From: JAFARZ01 sp035651595
GTDB lineage: Bacteria; Actinomycetota; Actinomycetes; Streptosporangiales; Streptosporangiaceae
Length of the DNA: 13,575 nucleotides
Reading direction: 5' to 3'
NCBI GenBank assembly: GCA_035651595.1
Contig: DASRFJ010000157.1
Span: forward strand, 1-13,575
Part shown: piece after piece, positions 1 to 6,837 of the stretch
Numbering within the stretch: position 1 is the first letter of the stretch
How the letters are laid out: each line of letters begins with the position of its first letter
Position numbers and translations under genes: made by a program
The notes under the pieces: model-generated
Database searches by the model: none
Told to the model about the DNA's origin: nothing
Seen by the model: only the letters and a program-made list of their open reading frames with translations

Positions 1-27
1 CCGAAGCCACCGCAGGACAAGGAGTAA
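1..27 (+). CDS. possible 3' end of an upstream gene (partial)
   Basis: The first frame is open from the window edge to a TAA at 25-27 and reads PKPPQDKE. Nine codons are too few to identify a family. The only support is that the stop is followed directly by the repeat cluster at 35-112, as would be expected of a gene end followed by an element terminus or regulatory region. It could equally be chance. Confidence 0.2.
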   Translation, partial: PKPPQDKE

Positions 28-34
28 CACCACT

Positions 35-112
35 GACATAACCCGGCAAGGAGATCAGCTGTCCGCGCGGACGGACATAACCTGTCCGTCCGCAAGGACA
101 TCAGATGTCCGC
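35..112. repeat. cluster of palindromes and imperfect direct repeats
   Basis: Two copies of a 19-bp unit (AAGGAGATCAGCTGTCCGC at 48-66 and AAGGACATCAGATGTCCGC at 94-112) differ at two positions and lie 46 bp apart. Each is preceded by GACATAACC (35-43 and 74-82). Palindromes are superimposed: GTCCGCGCGGAC (61-72), an 11-bp-arm hairpin with loop TAACC (67-77 with 83-93), and GGACATCAGATGTCC (96-110). The arrangement resembles multiple protein-binding sites, such as the ends of an insertion sequence or a multi-site operator. No transposase is visible next to it in this window, so the role is inferred. Confidence 0.6.
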
Positions 113-506
113 CCACAGGGAAGTCCCGATGTCCCTTGACAGCCGTGGAAGCCGTGGCGTCAGGCGGCGCGCAGGCAGCGGCCCGCCCAGGCCACACCGC
201 CGGAACCCACCCACGTCCGGCGTTGCCGTCGAGCCTCAAGTGGTCGTCGAGCGGCGTCCAGATCAATCCCGAACCGGACCCCCGCCAAACTCGATCTCTA
301 TCCCGACCAGGACGCCAACCGCCGTGTCCTTGCGGTGCTCACCTATCTCACCCCCTTAAGCCGGGCCGCTACGGCCTCACCGGACAGATCACCTCCCGTC
401 AGATCCCGGCGATCTCCTCGACCGCGCGCCATGCGGAACGACCTGATCTGTACGCCGCATTCAGTGAAATCCGCAAAGGATACGGGCGAACATAACGGCG
501 GTTCCA
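113..506. other. no confident gene; possible decayed coding DNA
   Basis: No frame gives a convincing complete protein. Coding-like text appears on the plus strand in two frames in succession: about 289-354 (LDLYPDQDANRRVLAVLTYL) and about 357-495, where a frame shifted by one base continues with KPGRYGLTGQITSRQ. This would fit a gene remnant with a frameshift near 355. The family is not recognised. The remainder reads as low-complexity Arg/Pro-rich translations typical of non-coding high-GC DNA. Confidence 0.2.
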
Positions 507-530
507 GTGTGGCGTGGGTATGGTGGCGCC

Positions 531-1046
531 GTGAGTGACCGTCCTGGCGCGCTGCTGTTTCTCGATGTCGACGGGCCGCTCATCCCGTTTGGCGGCCCGC
601 AGCCGCATCCGGTGTACCAGCTGACTCACCGGACTGGAGGCAACCCGCTGCTGGCCAGGATCAATCCCGCGCACGGACGTCGCCTCCTGGCCCTGTCCTG
701 CCAGGTCGTGTGGGCAACCACCTGGGGTGAAGACGCGAACCAGGACATCGCGCCGTTCCTCGGCCTGCCCGCGCTGCCCGTCGTGACCTGGCCACAGCCA
801 TCAGCTGCTGAGGAGCAGGACGATGAACGGCACGGGCTGCACTGGAAAACCCGCACCCTGGTCAGCTGGGCCGCGGGACGCCCCTTCGCCTGGGCCGACG
901 ACGAGATCACCAGCGCCGACCGCACCTGGACAGGCATCTGCCACCCCGGACCGGCACTGCTGCATCGCATCGATCCCGCGACCGGCCTCACCGATGCCGA
1001 CTACCTCACCCTCGGCGGATGGCTGCTCACGGCGAGCGCCACGTAA
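531..1046 (+). CDS. HAD-fold domain protein
   Basis: A 171-aa protein of the actinobacterial HAD-like group, predicted to be a cytoplasmic metal-dependent phosphohydrolase or phosphotransferase. Motif I is near the N-terminus (LLFLDVDGP, nucleophile Asp12 and Asp14). WATTW in the middle fits motif II, HWKTR supplies a lysine that could act as motif III, and WADDEI fits the acidic motif IV. The length suits a stand-alone core with a small cap. The GTG at 531 is chosen because the DxDG motif normally lies about ten residues from the start. An in-frame GTG at 507 would add eight residues, and neither start has a strong ribosome binding site. The gene stands alone and converges on the secreted-protein gene at 1386. 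The substrate is unknown; an RNA-repair or nucleotide phosphatase role is conceivable but not shown. Confidence 0.8.
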   Translation: MSDRPGALLFLDVDGPLIPFGGPQPHPVYQLTHRTGGNPLLARINPAHGRRLLALSCQVVWATTWGEDANQDIAPFLGLPALPVVTWPQPSAAEEQDDERHGLHWKTRTLVSWAAGRPFAWADDEITSADRTWTGICHPGPALLHRIDPATGLTDADYLTLGGWLLTASAT

Positions 1047-1292
1047 CGCCGAATAGGGATACCGACTGGAGCGGTAGGCACGCCGATGCTTATTCGCGCA
1101 GATCATCTGTTACGGCGTGTTGAAATCTCTCTCGCGGAGGGGCTGGTTGCGATGAGCTGGGTGTCAGTGGCAGCGGAACGGCTCTGCGCCGCGATCCGGC
1201 GAAATCTGCCCTGGTGATGCTGGTGAAACCGGCGAATCCCAAATGCATCTGGTATGCGCCTTCTAGCGGCGGTCTGCGGAGGCGACCACTGC

Positions 1293-1321
1293 GGGCACCT
1301 GGGATTGCTTTCCAGGTGCCC
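1293..1321. terminator. hairpin between convergent genes
   Basis: GGGCACCTGG (1293-1302) and CCAGGTGCCC (1312-1321) form a perfect 10-bp stem around a 9-nt loop. It lies about 250 bp after the HAD gene and 65 bp after the minus-strand secreted-protein gene. No clear U-tract follows on either strand, which is common for actinobacterial terminators. It most likely terminates the minus-strand gene and may work in both directions. Confidence 0.6.
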
Positions 1322-1385
1322 CCAGCGGGCTAAGCCTCGCCCGATCCTGCGGCTTCTGCGCCGCGTGCGTGTTGCGCGCCAACAG

Positions 1386-1853
1386 TCAGGGTATCGCCAC
1401 GCAGTTGTTGTCGAGCAAGGTGTAGCTGCCGATAAGCGCCCAGTACTTTCCGCACCACAAGCTGCCGCCGGGCGCACTTTCCGCGGCGAAGGACAGACCC
1501 TCCCCATTGGCCGCGTTGCCATCAGCGGTGTTCCCGATTTCGCCGTGCGGTCCGTAGAATTCGAAGTGCCCGTACCCTCCGAATGGGTCGATCGTGGAGT
1601 TGGTGTAGACGCCGTCCATCCCGATGACCGTTCCATTGTCACAGTAATGCACTGCGATGTCGGTAACGTTGCCACCGTGGCCGATCCAGCGGCAGACTGC
1701 CGCCGAGCCCGATGGTGCGCTCGATCTGGTCATGGCCTGAGCAGCCTGGCCGGACAGCGTGCCCGACAGCAAGGCGGTAAGCGTGATCAGGCCGGCCGCG
1801 AGCACCGTCCAGTATCGAACCTTGTGCTGCACGAAGCGTCGTGCGATGCGCAT
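1386..1853 (-). CDS. small secreted protein with four cysteines
   Basis: A 155-aa protein of unrecognised family. The N-terminus (MRIARRFVQHKVRYW) is basic and is followed by a hydrophobic stretch (TVLAAGLITLTALL) and a small-residue SGQAAQA cleavage region, so it should be exported by Sec. The mature part of about 110 residues is rich in Gly, Asn and Asp and has four Cys (in VCRW, HYCDN, LWCGK, NNCVA), consistent with two disulfides, plus the motif GHFEFYGPHGEIGN. The ATG at 1853 is chosen because GGAAGGGG lies just upstream at good spacing and the signal peptide begins there. An in-frame extension to 2048 reads poorly. It is monocistronic and ends at the hairpin at 1293. No catalytic signature is visible. 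Confidence 0.75.
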   Translation of the reverse strand: MRIARRFVQHKVRYWTVLAAGLITLTALLSGTLSGQAAQAMTRSSAPSGSAAVCRWIGHGGNVTDIAVHYCDNGTVIGMDGVYTNSTIDPFGGYGHFEFYGPHGEIGNTADGNAANGEGLSFAAESAPGGSLWCGKYWALIGSYTLLDNNCVAIP

Positions 1854-2382
1854 GTGACCCCTTCCAGCGTATCCGGCGGCGCCCGGATGAAGGCACCAGT
1901 CCGTACCTGGGAAGTCTGGCAATCCCGGCTCATACATCGCTTTCACCGGCCTTTCGCCAGGGTGCCCGGTCCAAGGGACGGCTGACAGCACCCACCCGGC
2001 GGCCCCGAGACGGCGGACCAGGACAGCTACTACCAGCACAGGGACCACCGGGGCCCAGGCAGATCCCCGCCGGGCCGGTGCACGACCTCAGAACTACTCA
2101 CGGCGAGCCCGGCGGCAGGATCACGTCCGAGCCAGGCCACGATGACCAGAACAAACAGCTCGGCATGCTTCTGCCGACGGAACACGGCTACCTGAAGACG
2201 ATCAGAACGGCGGATCTCGCGCTCTCGGCCCTAGTGTGATGCGCGCATGCGGGGAGGTCGTCGCCCCTGTCAGCGGACCTGTCCGGCGCCTGTTCTTGCG
2301 GCCCGCGCCAGTATGTCGAGGGTTCGCAGGTCGCTGAGCTTATGGGAGGCCGCCTCCTCTGACACTGGTGCGAGGATTGGTG
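1854..2382. other. intergenic region, no confident gene
   Basis: About 530 bp lie between the secreted-protein start and the cyclase-like remnant. Plus-strand translations are compositional shadows. On the minus strand about 2270-2385 reads SEEAASHKLSDLRTLDILAR before a stop, which looks mildly coding-like and might be the tail of a decayed gene, but it has no start and no recognisable family. A promoter for the minus-strand secreted gene should lie near 1870-1920. No clear -35/-10 pair was found there. Confidence 0.3.
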
Positions 2383-2901
2383 TCAGGCGACTTCTGAGGG
2401 AGGGAGGATCCAGCCCTGGTATTGGTGACCGCCGGCTTGCGCTGTGACCGGTTCGCGGACGCTTGCGCGGCTGGTCCTGGCAAAGCTGGGGGGTGCTGCC
2501 TTCCTGACATCGGCCGGGGTTACCGCCGCGAGCGGGCCTTGCGCTGCTTTGAGCGCCGTCTTGGCGTCTGGAGCGTGAAGCAACCCGAAGGCGGTATCGA
2601 GAGCTTCGCCGGAGCATCCGTTGTGATCGTCGTGGATGTTCCCTATGTGGACGACGACGCGGACCCGGAGGCGGCGATCCTGGTCGCCGGGATGGGAGAG
2701 GCCGGTGTTGTGGCTGGCCAGGAGCTGGCTGAAAGGGGGGATCACGTTGCTGAGGACCAGGTCGTGATCTGCCGGGTCGATGAGGACGAGCAGTCCGTCG
2801 CCCCGGCCGGCGAACTTGTCGCGGTGCCGCGCATTCACTCCTGACGTGCGCAGAGCCGCATCGAACAGTTCGTACAGCAGGGTCCGCAGCTCAGCTTTCA
2901 C
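2383..2901 (-). pseudogene. N-terminally truncated nucleotide-cyclase-like protein
   Basis: The open frame (172 aa) matches the pattern of an actinobacterial family with a class III nucleotide-cyclase-like fold, often annotated as a nucleotidyl cyclase domain. Visible features are LYELFDAAL, then RGDGLLVLIDP at about 33-43, VHIGNIHDDHNGCSGEALDTAF in the middle and an acceptable C-terminal QYQGWILPP. Normal members begin about 25 residues earlier with an aspartate-containing strand (consensus like xVDIEGFG), which would hold a metal-binding residue. Here that segment is missing: only three codons precede the GTG at 2901 before an in-frame TGA, no ribosome binding site is present, and an Ig-like fragment on the other strand starts at once. 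I interpret it as a 5'-deleted remnant. A short functional protein starting at 2901 cannot be excluded. Confidence 0.55.
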
Positions 2902-2903
2902 CG

Positions 2904-3099
2904 GTGCTGTTCAGCATCAGCCCCGGCCAGATCACCCTCACCCGCAAGCTGCCGGCCATCCTCACCGGCACCGTCACCGGGCGCCGGTGCCCGGCCAGGT
3001 CATTACGTTCACCGTGGACGATGACACCGTCTGCCACGCCACCACCAGCAGCGCGGGCACCGCGACCTGACCTGCCCCGGCTCGGACAATGGCTTGTGC
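2904..3099 (+). pseudogene. frameshifted bacterial Ig-like domain fragment
   Basis: Joining three frames gives a good Ig-like domain of the kind found in secreted actinobacterial surface proteins: GQITLTRKLPAILTGTVTG (frame of 2904), then APVPGQVITFTVDDDTVC and HATTSSAGTAT (frame of 2780), then CPGSDNGLCA. The first switch, near 2980, needs one extra base in the GGG run. The second is explained by a tandem duplication of GACCT (3064-3068 and 3069-3073), which brings in a stop codon. The fragment has neither start nor signal peptide and abuts the truncated cyclase-like gene, so it is a decayed piece of a larger secreted protein gene. Confidence 0.6.
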
Positions 3100-3138
3100 G
3101 CGATTCCCGGTGAGCATGGCCGGCTGAGCTCCCGCCGG

Positions 3139-3957
3139 TCAGAGGCAGTCGTGCTTCCCTGAGGGGCAGCCTGACCTGACCTCGAAATCGGATGATGCCT
3201 GGGTCAGGCCACGGCTGCCGCCGCCTTTGCCGCGCAGTCCGCCAAGCCTGCCGGTCGAGGTAACGCCACTGGCGGAGGTAAAGCCGTCGCCAGAGATGCT
3301 GCCCTTGATGGTGACCGACCAGTGGTGCACGGCGTTATCGCACCTGGTGATGTTGACGATGGCGGATCCTGCGGTCACCTGGTGGCTGGCGTTTTCCTGG
3401 GTGCTGGTGATGACCAGTTTCATCGGCGTGGGGTCGGCGGGGGCGCAGTCATAGCTGCCGGTTTCGGTGATGGTCTGGTCGGGGTTGAAGGTGAGCTCGG
3501 GATCGGCGTCCAGGAACGTGTTGTCCCGGTCCAGGTCGGCGGAGCTGGTGACGGTGTCCAGCCCGTCGAATTCGGTGACCTCGGCGGTGATTTCGGTTCC
3601 GTCCGCCACGAGCGGCAACGGCACGGTGATGACGACGGCCTTGCTGACATCGGCGGGCCCGCAGGGTTCGGCGGATGAAGCCGAACCGCTGTGGCCTGCC
3701 TGGTCCAGCGCCACGGTGATCTGGGTGCTGGGCGTGTCCGGGTCGGCGCAGGTGTAGATGACGGTGAGGGTGACGCTGACCAGCGGGACGATGCTGACGC
3801 TGCCGGGCTTGATGGTGACGTCGAGGAACGGCCGGGATTTCACGCCCGCCGCGGGCGTGCCCGCGGCATGGACGGCGGCGGGCGGGAGCAGGGCTGTGGC
3901 GCCTGCGGCCATGCTGGCGGCCAGCAGTGCGATGAGGGTCGTGAACGTGGTGCGCAT
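3139..3957 (-). CDS. secreted beta-rich cysteine-containing protein
   Basis: A 272-aa protein of unrecognised family. It begins with a clear Sec signal peptide: MRTTFTTLIALLAASMAAGA, then a likely cleavage near VHAAG at about residue 31. The mature chain alternates Thr/Ser/Val-rich strands (SVSIVPLVSVTLTVIYTC, SKAVVITVPLPLVADGTEIT, MKLVITSTQENASHQVTAGS), suggesting two or three Ig-like beta-sandwich units. Six cysteines are spread along the mature chain. The tail is Gly/Arg/Lys-rich before a Cys-containing end (SGCPSGKHDCL). No sortase signal or membrane anchor is seen, so it is probably released. The ATG at 3957 fits the signal peptide and follows GGAAGG; the in-frame extension to 4302 is not protein-like. 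It is monocistronic, with its own promoter at 3995-4023. Confidence 0.75.
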   Translation of the reverse strand: MRTTFTTLIALLAASMAAGATALLPPAAVHAAGTPAAGVKSRPFLDVTIKPGSVSIVPLVSVTLTVIYTCADPDTPSTQITVALDQAGHSGSASSAEPCGPADVSKAVVITVPLPLVADGTEITAEVTEFDGLDTVTSSADLDRDNTFLDADPELTFNPDQTITETGSYDCAPADPTPMKLVITSTQENASHQVTAGSAIVNITRCDNAVHHWSVTIKGSISGDGFTSASGVTSTGRLGGLRGKGGGSRGLTQASSDFEVRSGCPSGKHDCL

Positions 3958-3989
3958 CGCCGTGCCTTCCGTGGTCCCGTACTGTTGTC

Positions 3990-4023
3990 GACTCACTGTT
4001 CCATGTTGATTACACTGAGTCAA
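3990..4023 (-). promoter_or_regulatory. promoter with inverted repeat for the 3957 gene
   Basis: On the minus strand TTGACT (4023-4018) is separated by 17 bp from AACAGT (4000-3995), a plausible -35/-10 pair, with the start codon about 38 bp farther on. A 9-bp inverted repeat with one mismatch (GACTCACTG at 3990-3998, CACTGAGTC at 4013-4021) covers both promoter elements with a 14-bp spacer. This is what a repressor operator would look like. The repressor is unknown. Confidence 0.4.
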
Positions 4024-4497
4024 ACACGTCGGGATGCCTCGGGCACGCCTGGCAACCGGAGCCTTGCACCCGGCCGTGGGCAGGGAACGAACAGGGGCCG
4101 TCGTGATGCACGCATGAGAGAACAGGCGGCGGGAAATGCTGACCCCGCACCTCAGCGCAACGTGGCCGGACCTGATCAGCGGCAAATCGAGCGCGATGAC
4201 CCATGCGCACCGCAAGATCACGACGGCGGAGTCACCGAGGTATCCCGTATCGCCGAATACGCGCCCTGTTGATGGGGTCATGACGGACCTGCTGCATAGC
4301 ACCGATTGTCCGGTTATGAGTGCCTGGAAACAGCGGTCTGTCCGTTATGACGGTCAGCGAGAGAGGAGACCACCGGGTTCGGGCATCACGCGGCACCACA
4401 GCGGGAAGCCAGCCGCCCGGCCCGTTGACCAGGCCTCCATGCTTCGCCAGCCGGTACAGTTCGGGCAGCGTGCAGATGCTGGCCTCGAGGGGTGCGG
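4024..4497. other. intergenic region with TGTCCG-TTATG repeats
   Basis: No convincing gene. TGTCCGGTTATGA (4307-4319) and TGTCCGTTATGA (4339-4350) form a direct repeat 32 bp apart, and the second lies in the near-palindrome CCGTTATGACGG (4343-4354). The elements TGTCCG and GGTTATG also occur, the latter in reverse complement, in the repeat cluster at 35-112. Minus-strand 4497-4395 has coding-like codon use and reads TLPELYRLAKHGGLVNG, but no start or known family can be assigned, so it may be a gene remnant downstream of the SnoaL-like gene. Confidence 0.35.
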
Positions 4498-4866
4498 TCA
4501 GCTGAGCTCGCTGAACATGTCCTGCCCGCTGGCTGTGCGCTCGGGGAGGTCCTGGATCACATCCCAGTGCTCTACGATCTTCCCGTCCCGGAGCTTGAAG
4601 AAGTCCATGCCCGCGGTTTCGGCCGGCGTCTTGTAGTGTGCGTGAACCGCGACGAGGTCGCCCTCAGCGACCATCCGGTAAAGGTCCGCGTCAATGGCAC
4701 CGACCTGGGCGAACAGTGATTTCGAGGCTTCAAGGCCGTTGGTCGTCTGCGGGTTATGGTTGATGAAGTCACCGGCCAGCAGGCTATCGAGCGCCGCGGT
4801 ATCGCCGGCGCGGAATGCCTCGTAGAGCCGGGCGACGGTCGCCTTGTTGTCCTGCTCCGGGGTCAT
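4498..4866 (-). CDS. SnoaL-like (NTF2 fold) protein
   Basis: A 122-aa cytoplasmic protein of the SnoaL-like polyketide cyclase/ester cyclase superfamily. It shows the typical order: an N-terminal helix (ATVARLYEAFRAGDTAAL), the DFINHNP segment near residue 35, MVAEGDLVAVHAHYKT, and the closing DFFKLRDGKIVEHWDVIQ. Members are small alpha+beta barrels that bind or convert hydrophobic substrates; this subgroup is mostly uncharacterised. The ATG at 4866 is certain because AAGGAGG lies seven bases upstream; the in-frame extension to 4914 would include the promoter. It is transcribed divergently from the TetR-family gene at 4988, and the two operator-like palindromes at 4889-4943 make it that regulator's most likely target. 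The pairing suggests a small detoxification or metabolite-responsive unit, but the substrate cannot be read from sequence. Confidence 0.85.
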   Translation of the reverse strand: MTPEQDNKATVARLYEAFRAGDTAALDSLLAGDFINHNPQTTNGLEASKSLFAQVGAIDADLYRMVAEGDLVAVHAHYKTPAETAGMDFFKLRDGKIVEHWDVIQDLPERTASGQDMFSELS

Positions 4867-4888
4867 GGCTGCCTCCTTGTCCTCATTT

Positions 4889-4943
4889 CCATACTCAACG
4901 TATGGTATAGGCATGCGAAATCATGTGTCAATACGCTGCGTAT
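4889..4943. promoter_or_regulatory. divergent promoter with two TetR-type operators
   Basis: Two palindromes share ATAC-N5-GTAT: CCATACTCAACGTATGG (4889-4905) and ATACGCTGCGTAT (4931-4943), with centres 40 bp apart. On the minus strand TTGACA (4931-4926), a 16-bp spacer and TATACC (4909-4904) form a near-consensus promoter for the SnoaL-like gene. One palindrome overlaps the -10 and predicted start point; the other abuts the -35. Binding by the divergent TetR-family protein would therefore block the promoter. On the plus strand TTGTCC (4877-4882) and TATGGT (4901-4906) are a weaker candidate promoter for the regulator, implying autoregulation. Confidence 0.75.
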
Positions 4944-4987
4944 GGAAAGCGGCGGGCACCGGGTGGCCGAGAGAACTAGGACATACT

Positions 4988-5599
4988 GTGCGGATGGCTG
5001 ACCACGTCGCCGGCCGGGGCGGCGGCCCCGGCCGCCGGGGCCGCCCGGGACTGACCGCTGAAGCGTGGGCCGAGGCGGCGCTGACCGCGATCATCGAAGC
5101 GGGGCTGGATGCCGTCAAGGTTGAGGAACTCGCCGGGGTTCTCGGCGTGACCAAGGGCAGTTTCTACTGGCACTACGGCAGCCGCGCGGACCTGATCGCC
5201 GCGGCCCTTATGCTATGGGAGCGGCGCGACACTGACGGTTACCTGTCCGAGGTCGCGAACATCCCAGACCCTGCGGACCGGCTCCGCCGCCTCATCGCCA
5301 ATGCGCTGCGGCTCAGCCAGCGCCGCAATGTGTACGCGGCGCTGAGCCAGGTCGATTCCGAGCCGGTGCAGGCTGTCCTGCAACGGGTCGCTGAGCAGCG
5401 GATCGCGTTCCTCACCGGCTTGTACGCCGACCTCGGCCTGCCACCCCAGCGCGCCCGGCTGCTGGGTCGCCTCGCTTACGCGACTTACATCGGACTCATG
5501 CGCATCACCGCAGAAGCCCCCGCCGCCCCGCTAAGCACCGAAGACCTGGATGCATTCACCAGCGAAGTGACCCGCGCCCTGCTGCCCCCGGCCCAGTAA
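4988..5599 (+). CDS. TetR-family transcriptional regulator
   Basis: About 203 aa, normal for the family. The N-terminus is a basic Gly/Arg-rich tail (AGRGGGPGRRGRPG). The DNA-binding helix-turn-helix follows at about residues 25-70 (VEELAGVLGVTKGSFYWHYG, then SRADLIAAAL), with the family's G-x-F/L-Y-x-H-F/Y-like core. The C-terminal 130 residues are helical and should form the dimer and ligand pocket. The GTG at 4988 is preferred because an AGGA lies six bases upstream. The ATG at 4994, in the same frame, has only that same site 12 bases away and is the alternative. It is divergent from the SnoaL-like gene, with paired palindromes between them, so it probably represses both promoters and is released by an unknown ligand. 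Confidence 0.88.
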   Translation: MRMADHVAGRGGGPGRRGRPGLTAEAWAEAALTAIIEAGLDAVKVEELAGVLGVTKGSFYWHYGSRADLIAAALMLWERRDTDGYLSEVANIPDPADRLRRLIANALRLSQRRNVYAALSQVDSEPVQAVLQRVAEQRIAFLTGLYADLGLPPQRARLLGRLAYATYIGLMRITAEAPAAPLSTEDLDAFTSEVTRALLPPAQ

Positions 5600-5762
5600 C
5601 CAGCAGGTCACTCCCGGAACCGGCGACGGCAGTTGTGGATCGTGATGTGGGTGCGTGCGTCTTCGCAGGTCGCGGCCGTCTCTCATGCGGAGGCACTGCG
5701 CCTGCCTGACACCTCAGCGACACTGATTGATGTACGGGAAAGCCGGCGCGGCTGCCGTGATC

Positions 5763-6353
5763 ATGCCAGTTTGTGAACAGGACAACGACCCGGCAGCCGC
5801 TGCTGCCGGCGTAGATCATGCCGCGCATGCGGGACTGCTCGATGACCTGATGGCCAGGGTCGCGCCGTTCTTCTCCCGGCGGGATACGCGGCTGACCTGC
5901 CGTGACATGGTGAACGACCTGCTGTGCGAGCTGGCGGACTACAGCTGCTGGAGGCTGGCCGAGGCGGCCGGGCCCGCCAGCCCCTACCGGATGCGGCACC
6001 TGCTGTCCCGCGCCCGCTGCGATGAGCGGCAGCTGCTGGATGCGGCCGCGGACTGGACGGCCGGGCACCTGACCTCGGACGCGAGCGAGGAAGACGTGGT
6101 GCTGATTGTCGATGAGACCGCCGATGAGAAATCGTCAGCGGACTGCGTCGGGTCGGCTCGCCAGTACGGCGGCACCGTCGGCGGGATCGCAATGTGCCAG
6201 GTCGCGGTCACCCTGACCTGCGCGGCCCCGGCCGGGCACGCCCTGATCGGCCGGGGCCTGTACCTGCGGGAAGTGCCGCGGGGCTTGTTCTGGGCTTCGA
6301 TGGTTCTGACGCAGGCGTTGACTTCTGCCGGGGTGGCTCCGGAGCAGCCGTAG
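5763..6353 (+). pseudogene. IS701-family transposase, C-terminally truncated
   Basis: The reading frame matches the N-terminal half of IS701-family DDE transposases: an N-terminal helical part (LLDDLMARVAPFFSRRDTR, then CRDMVNDLLCEL), RLAEAAGPASPYRMRHLLSR, then the start of the catalytic core VVLIVDETADEKSS with the first catalytic Asp, and the conserved SARQYGGTVGG, MCQVAV and ALIGRGLYL. Full proteins are about 400 residues or longer; here homology stops after GLYL at about 6266, before the second catalytic Asp, and the frame ends at 6353 in unrelated sequence. It cannot be active. Possible starts are GTG 5757, ATG 5763 or ATG 5730; none is decisive. No terminal inverted repeat was recognised at 5600-5760. 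The fragment lies tail to tail with, and has replaced the end of, the minus-strand cassette. Confidence 0.8.
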
Positions 6354-6496
6354 GCGCGGGAGTACACCTTCGGCGGCTCAAGATGGTGCCGTGCCGGGCC
6401 CACGCCGTTGACCACGGACGATAAATCACGCCAGCACTCCATCTCAGGCACCCAGTGGTCCGGCGGGTTGTCATCCGTTGGTGACCTCGATGTCAA
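5984..6496 (-). pseudogene. third gene of the peptidase cassette, 3' end replaced
   Basis: From about 6496 to 6270 the minus-strand frame has strong G/C third-position bias and a credible protein sequence (VPEMECWRDLSSVVNGVG, HHLEPPKVYSRAYGCSG, TPAEVNACVRTIEAQ) of no recognised family, with three Cys. Past about 6270 the frame continues as the antisense of the IS701 transposase core until a stop at 5984, so only the first 70 or so residues are native. It overlaps the end of the inhibitor gene (stop at 6471) if it starts at TTG 6496, as expected for a coupled third cistron. An ATG at 6474 in ATGA overlap is in another, less coding-like frame. Function unknown; probably a partner of the peptidase-inhibitor pair before being cut. 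Confidence 0.45.
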
Positions 6497-6812
6497 TGTC
6501 CACGACGGCCGTGGGGTGGCGCGGTCCGAAAGAGCGAGCCAGTTCCAGCCGCCACCGTGCGTGGCCGGCCCGGATGCCCGATATGACGGCTCGCTCGGCT
6601 GCGTGCCTGGGCTCGGGCGGGCCTGTGCCAGGCACCGCGGCTGGGGGCGGCGGCGGGCTTATCCGCACAGTGACGGTGGCCGCGTCCGCGCCCGATACTG
6701 CCCGAGCCGACCAGGAGTTACCCGATCCGGAGAACGATGGCAGCGGTATCTCGTGGCGGCCTCCCGCGGCGACAGTGACCTGCCGCGGGAGGCCGGGCAG
6801 TTCCACGTTCAC
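6471..6812 (-). CDS. chagasin-like (I42) cysteine peptidase inhibitor
   Basis: A 113-aa protein with the layout of chagasin-family inhibitors of papain-like peptidases. An early strand pair and loop (VTVAAGGRHEIPLPSFSG, then SGNSWSA) is in the place of the usual NPTTG loop. The C-terminal part ISGIRAGHARWRLELARSF, then AVVDIDIEV, matches the family's A-L-x-x-G-x-x-x-x-x-F ... RPW ... V-x-V pattern, with RSF where RPW is usual. A Pro-rich insert lies in the middle loop. The NPTTG motif itself is absent, so the assignment rests on pattern and context. The GTG at 6812 follows a GGAG/AAAGG site and lies 25 bp after the stop of a C1 peptidase, exactly the class chagasins inhibit. No signal peptide is present, so it should act in the producing cell's cytoplasm unless exported otherwise. 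Confidence 0.65.
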   Translation of the reverse strand: MNVELPGLPRQVTVAAGGRHEIPLPSFSGSGNSWSARAVSGADAATVTVRISPPPPPAAVPGTGPPEPRHAAERAVISGIRAGHARWRLELARSFGPRHPTAVVDIDIEVTNG

Positions 6813-6837
6813 GCCTTTCTCCGGAGCAAGTGTGTTT

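Noticed and set aside
35..112. CRISPR array
   Set aside because: Only two imperfect units with unequal internal spacing and superimposed palindromes; no array of regular spacers and no cas genes.
105..359. Short plus-strand frame starting in the repeat cluster behind AAGGAC
   Set aside because: The start lies in a hairpin and the translation is low-complexity Arg/Pro-rich sequence without family similarity.
1254..1985. A 243-codon plus-strand open frame
   Set aside because: Antisense to the signal-peptide-containing gene at 1386-1853, with no ribosome binding site or recognisable domain.
3958..4302. N-terminal extension of the 272-aa secreted protein to 387 aa
   Set aside because: The ATG at 3957 has a good ribosome binding site and begins a textbook signal peptide; the extension covers the promoter and is not protein-like.
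5763..6353. Active insertion sequence
   Set aside because: The transposase lacks its second half including later catalytic residues, and no terminal inverted repeats were found.
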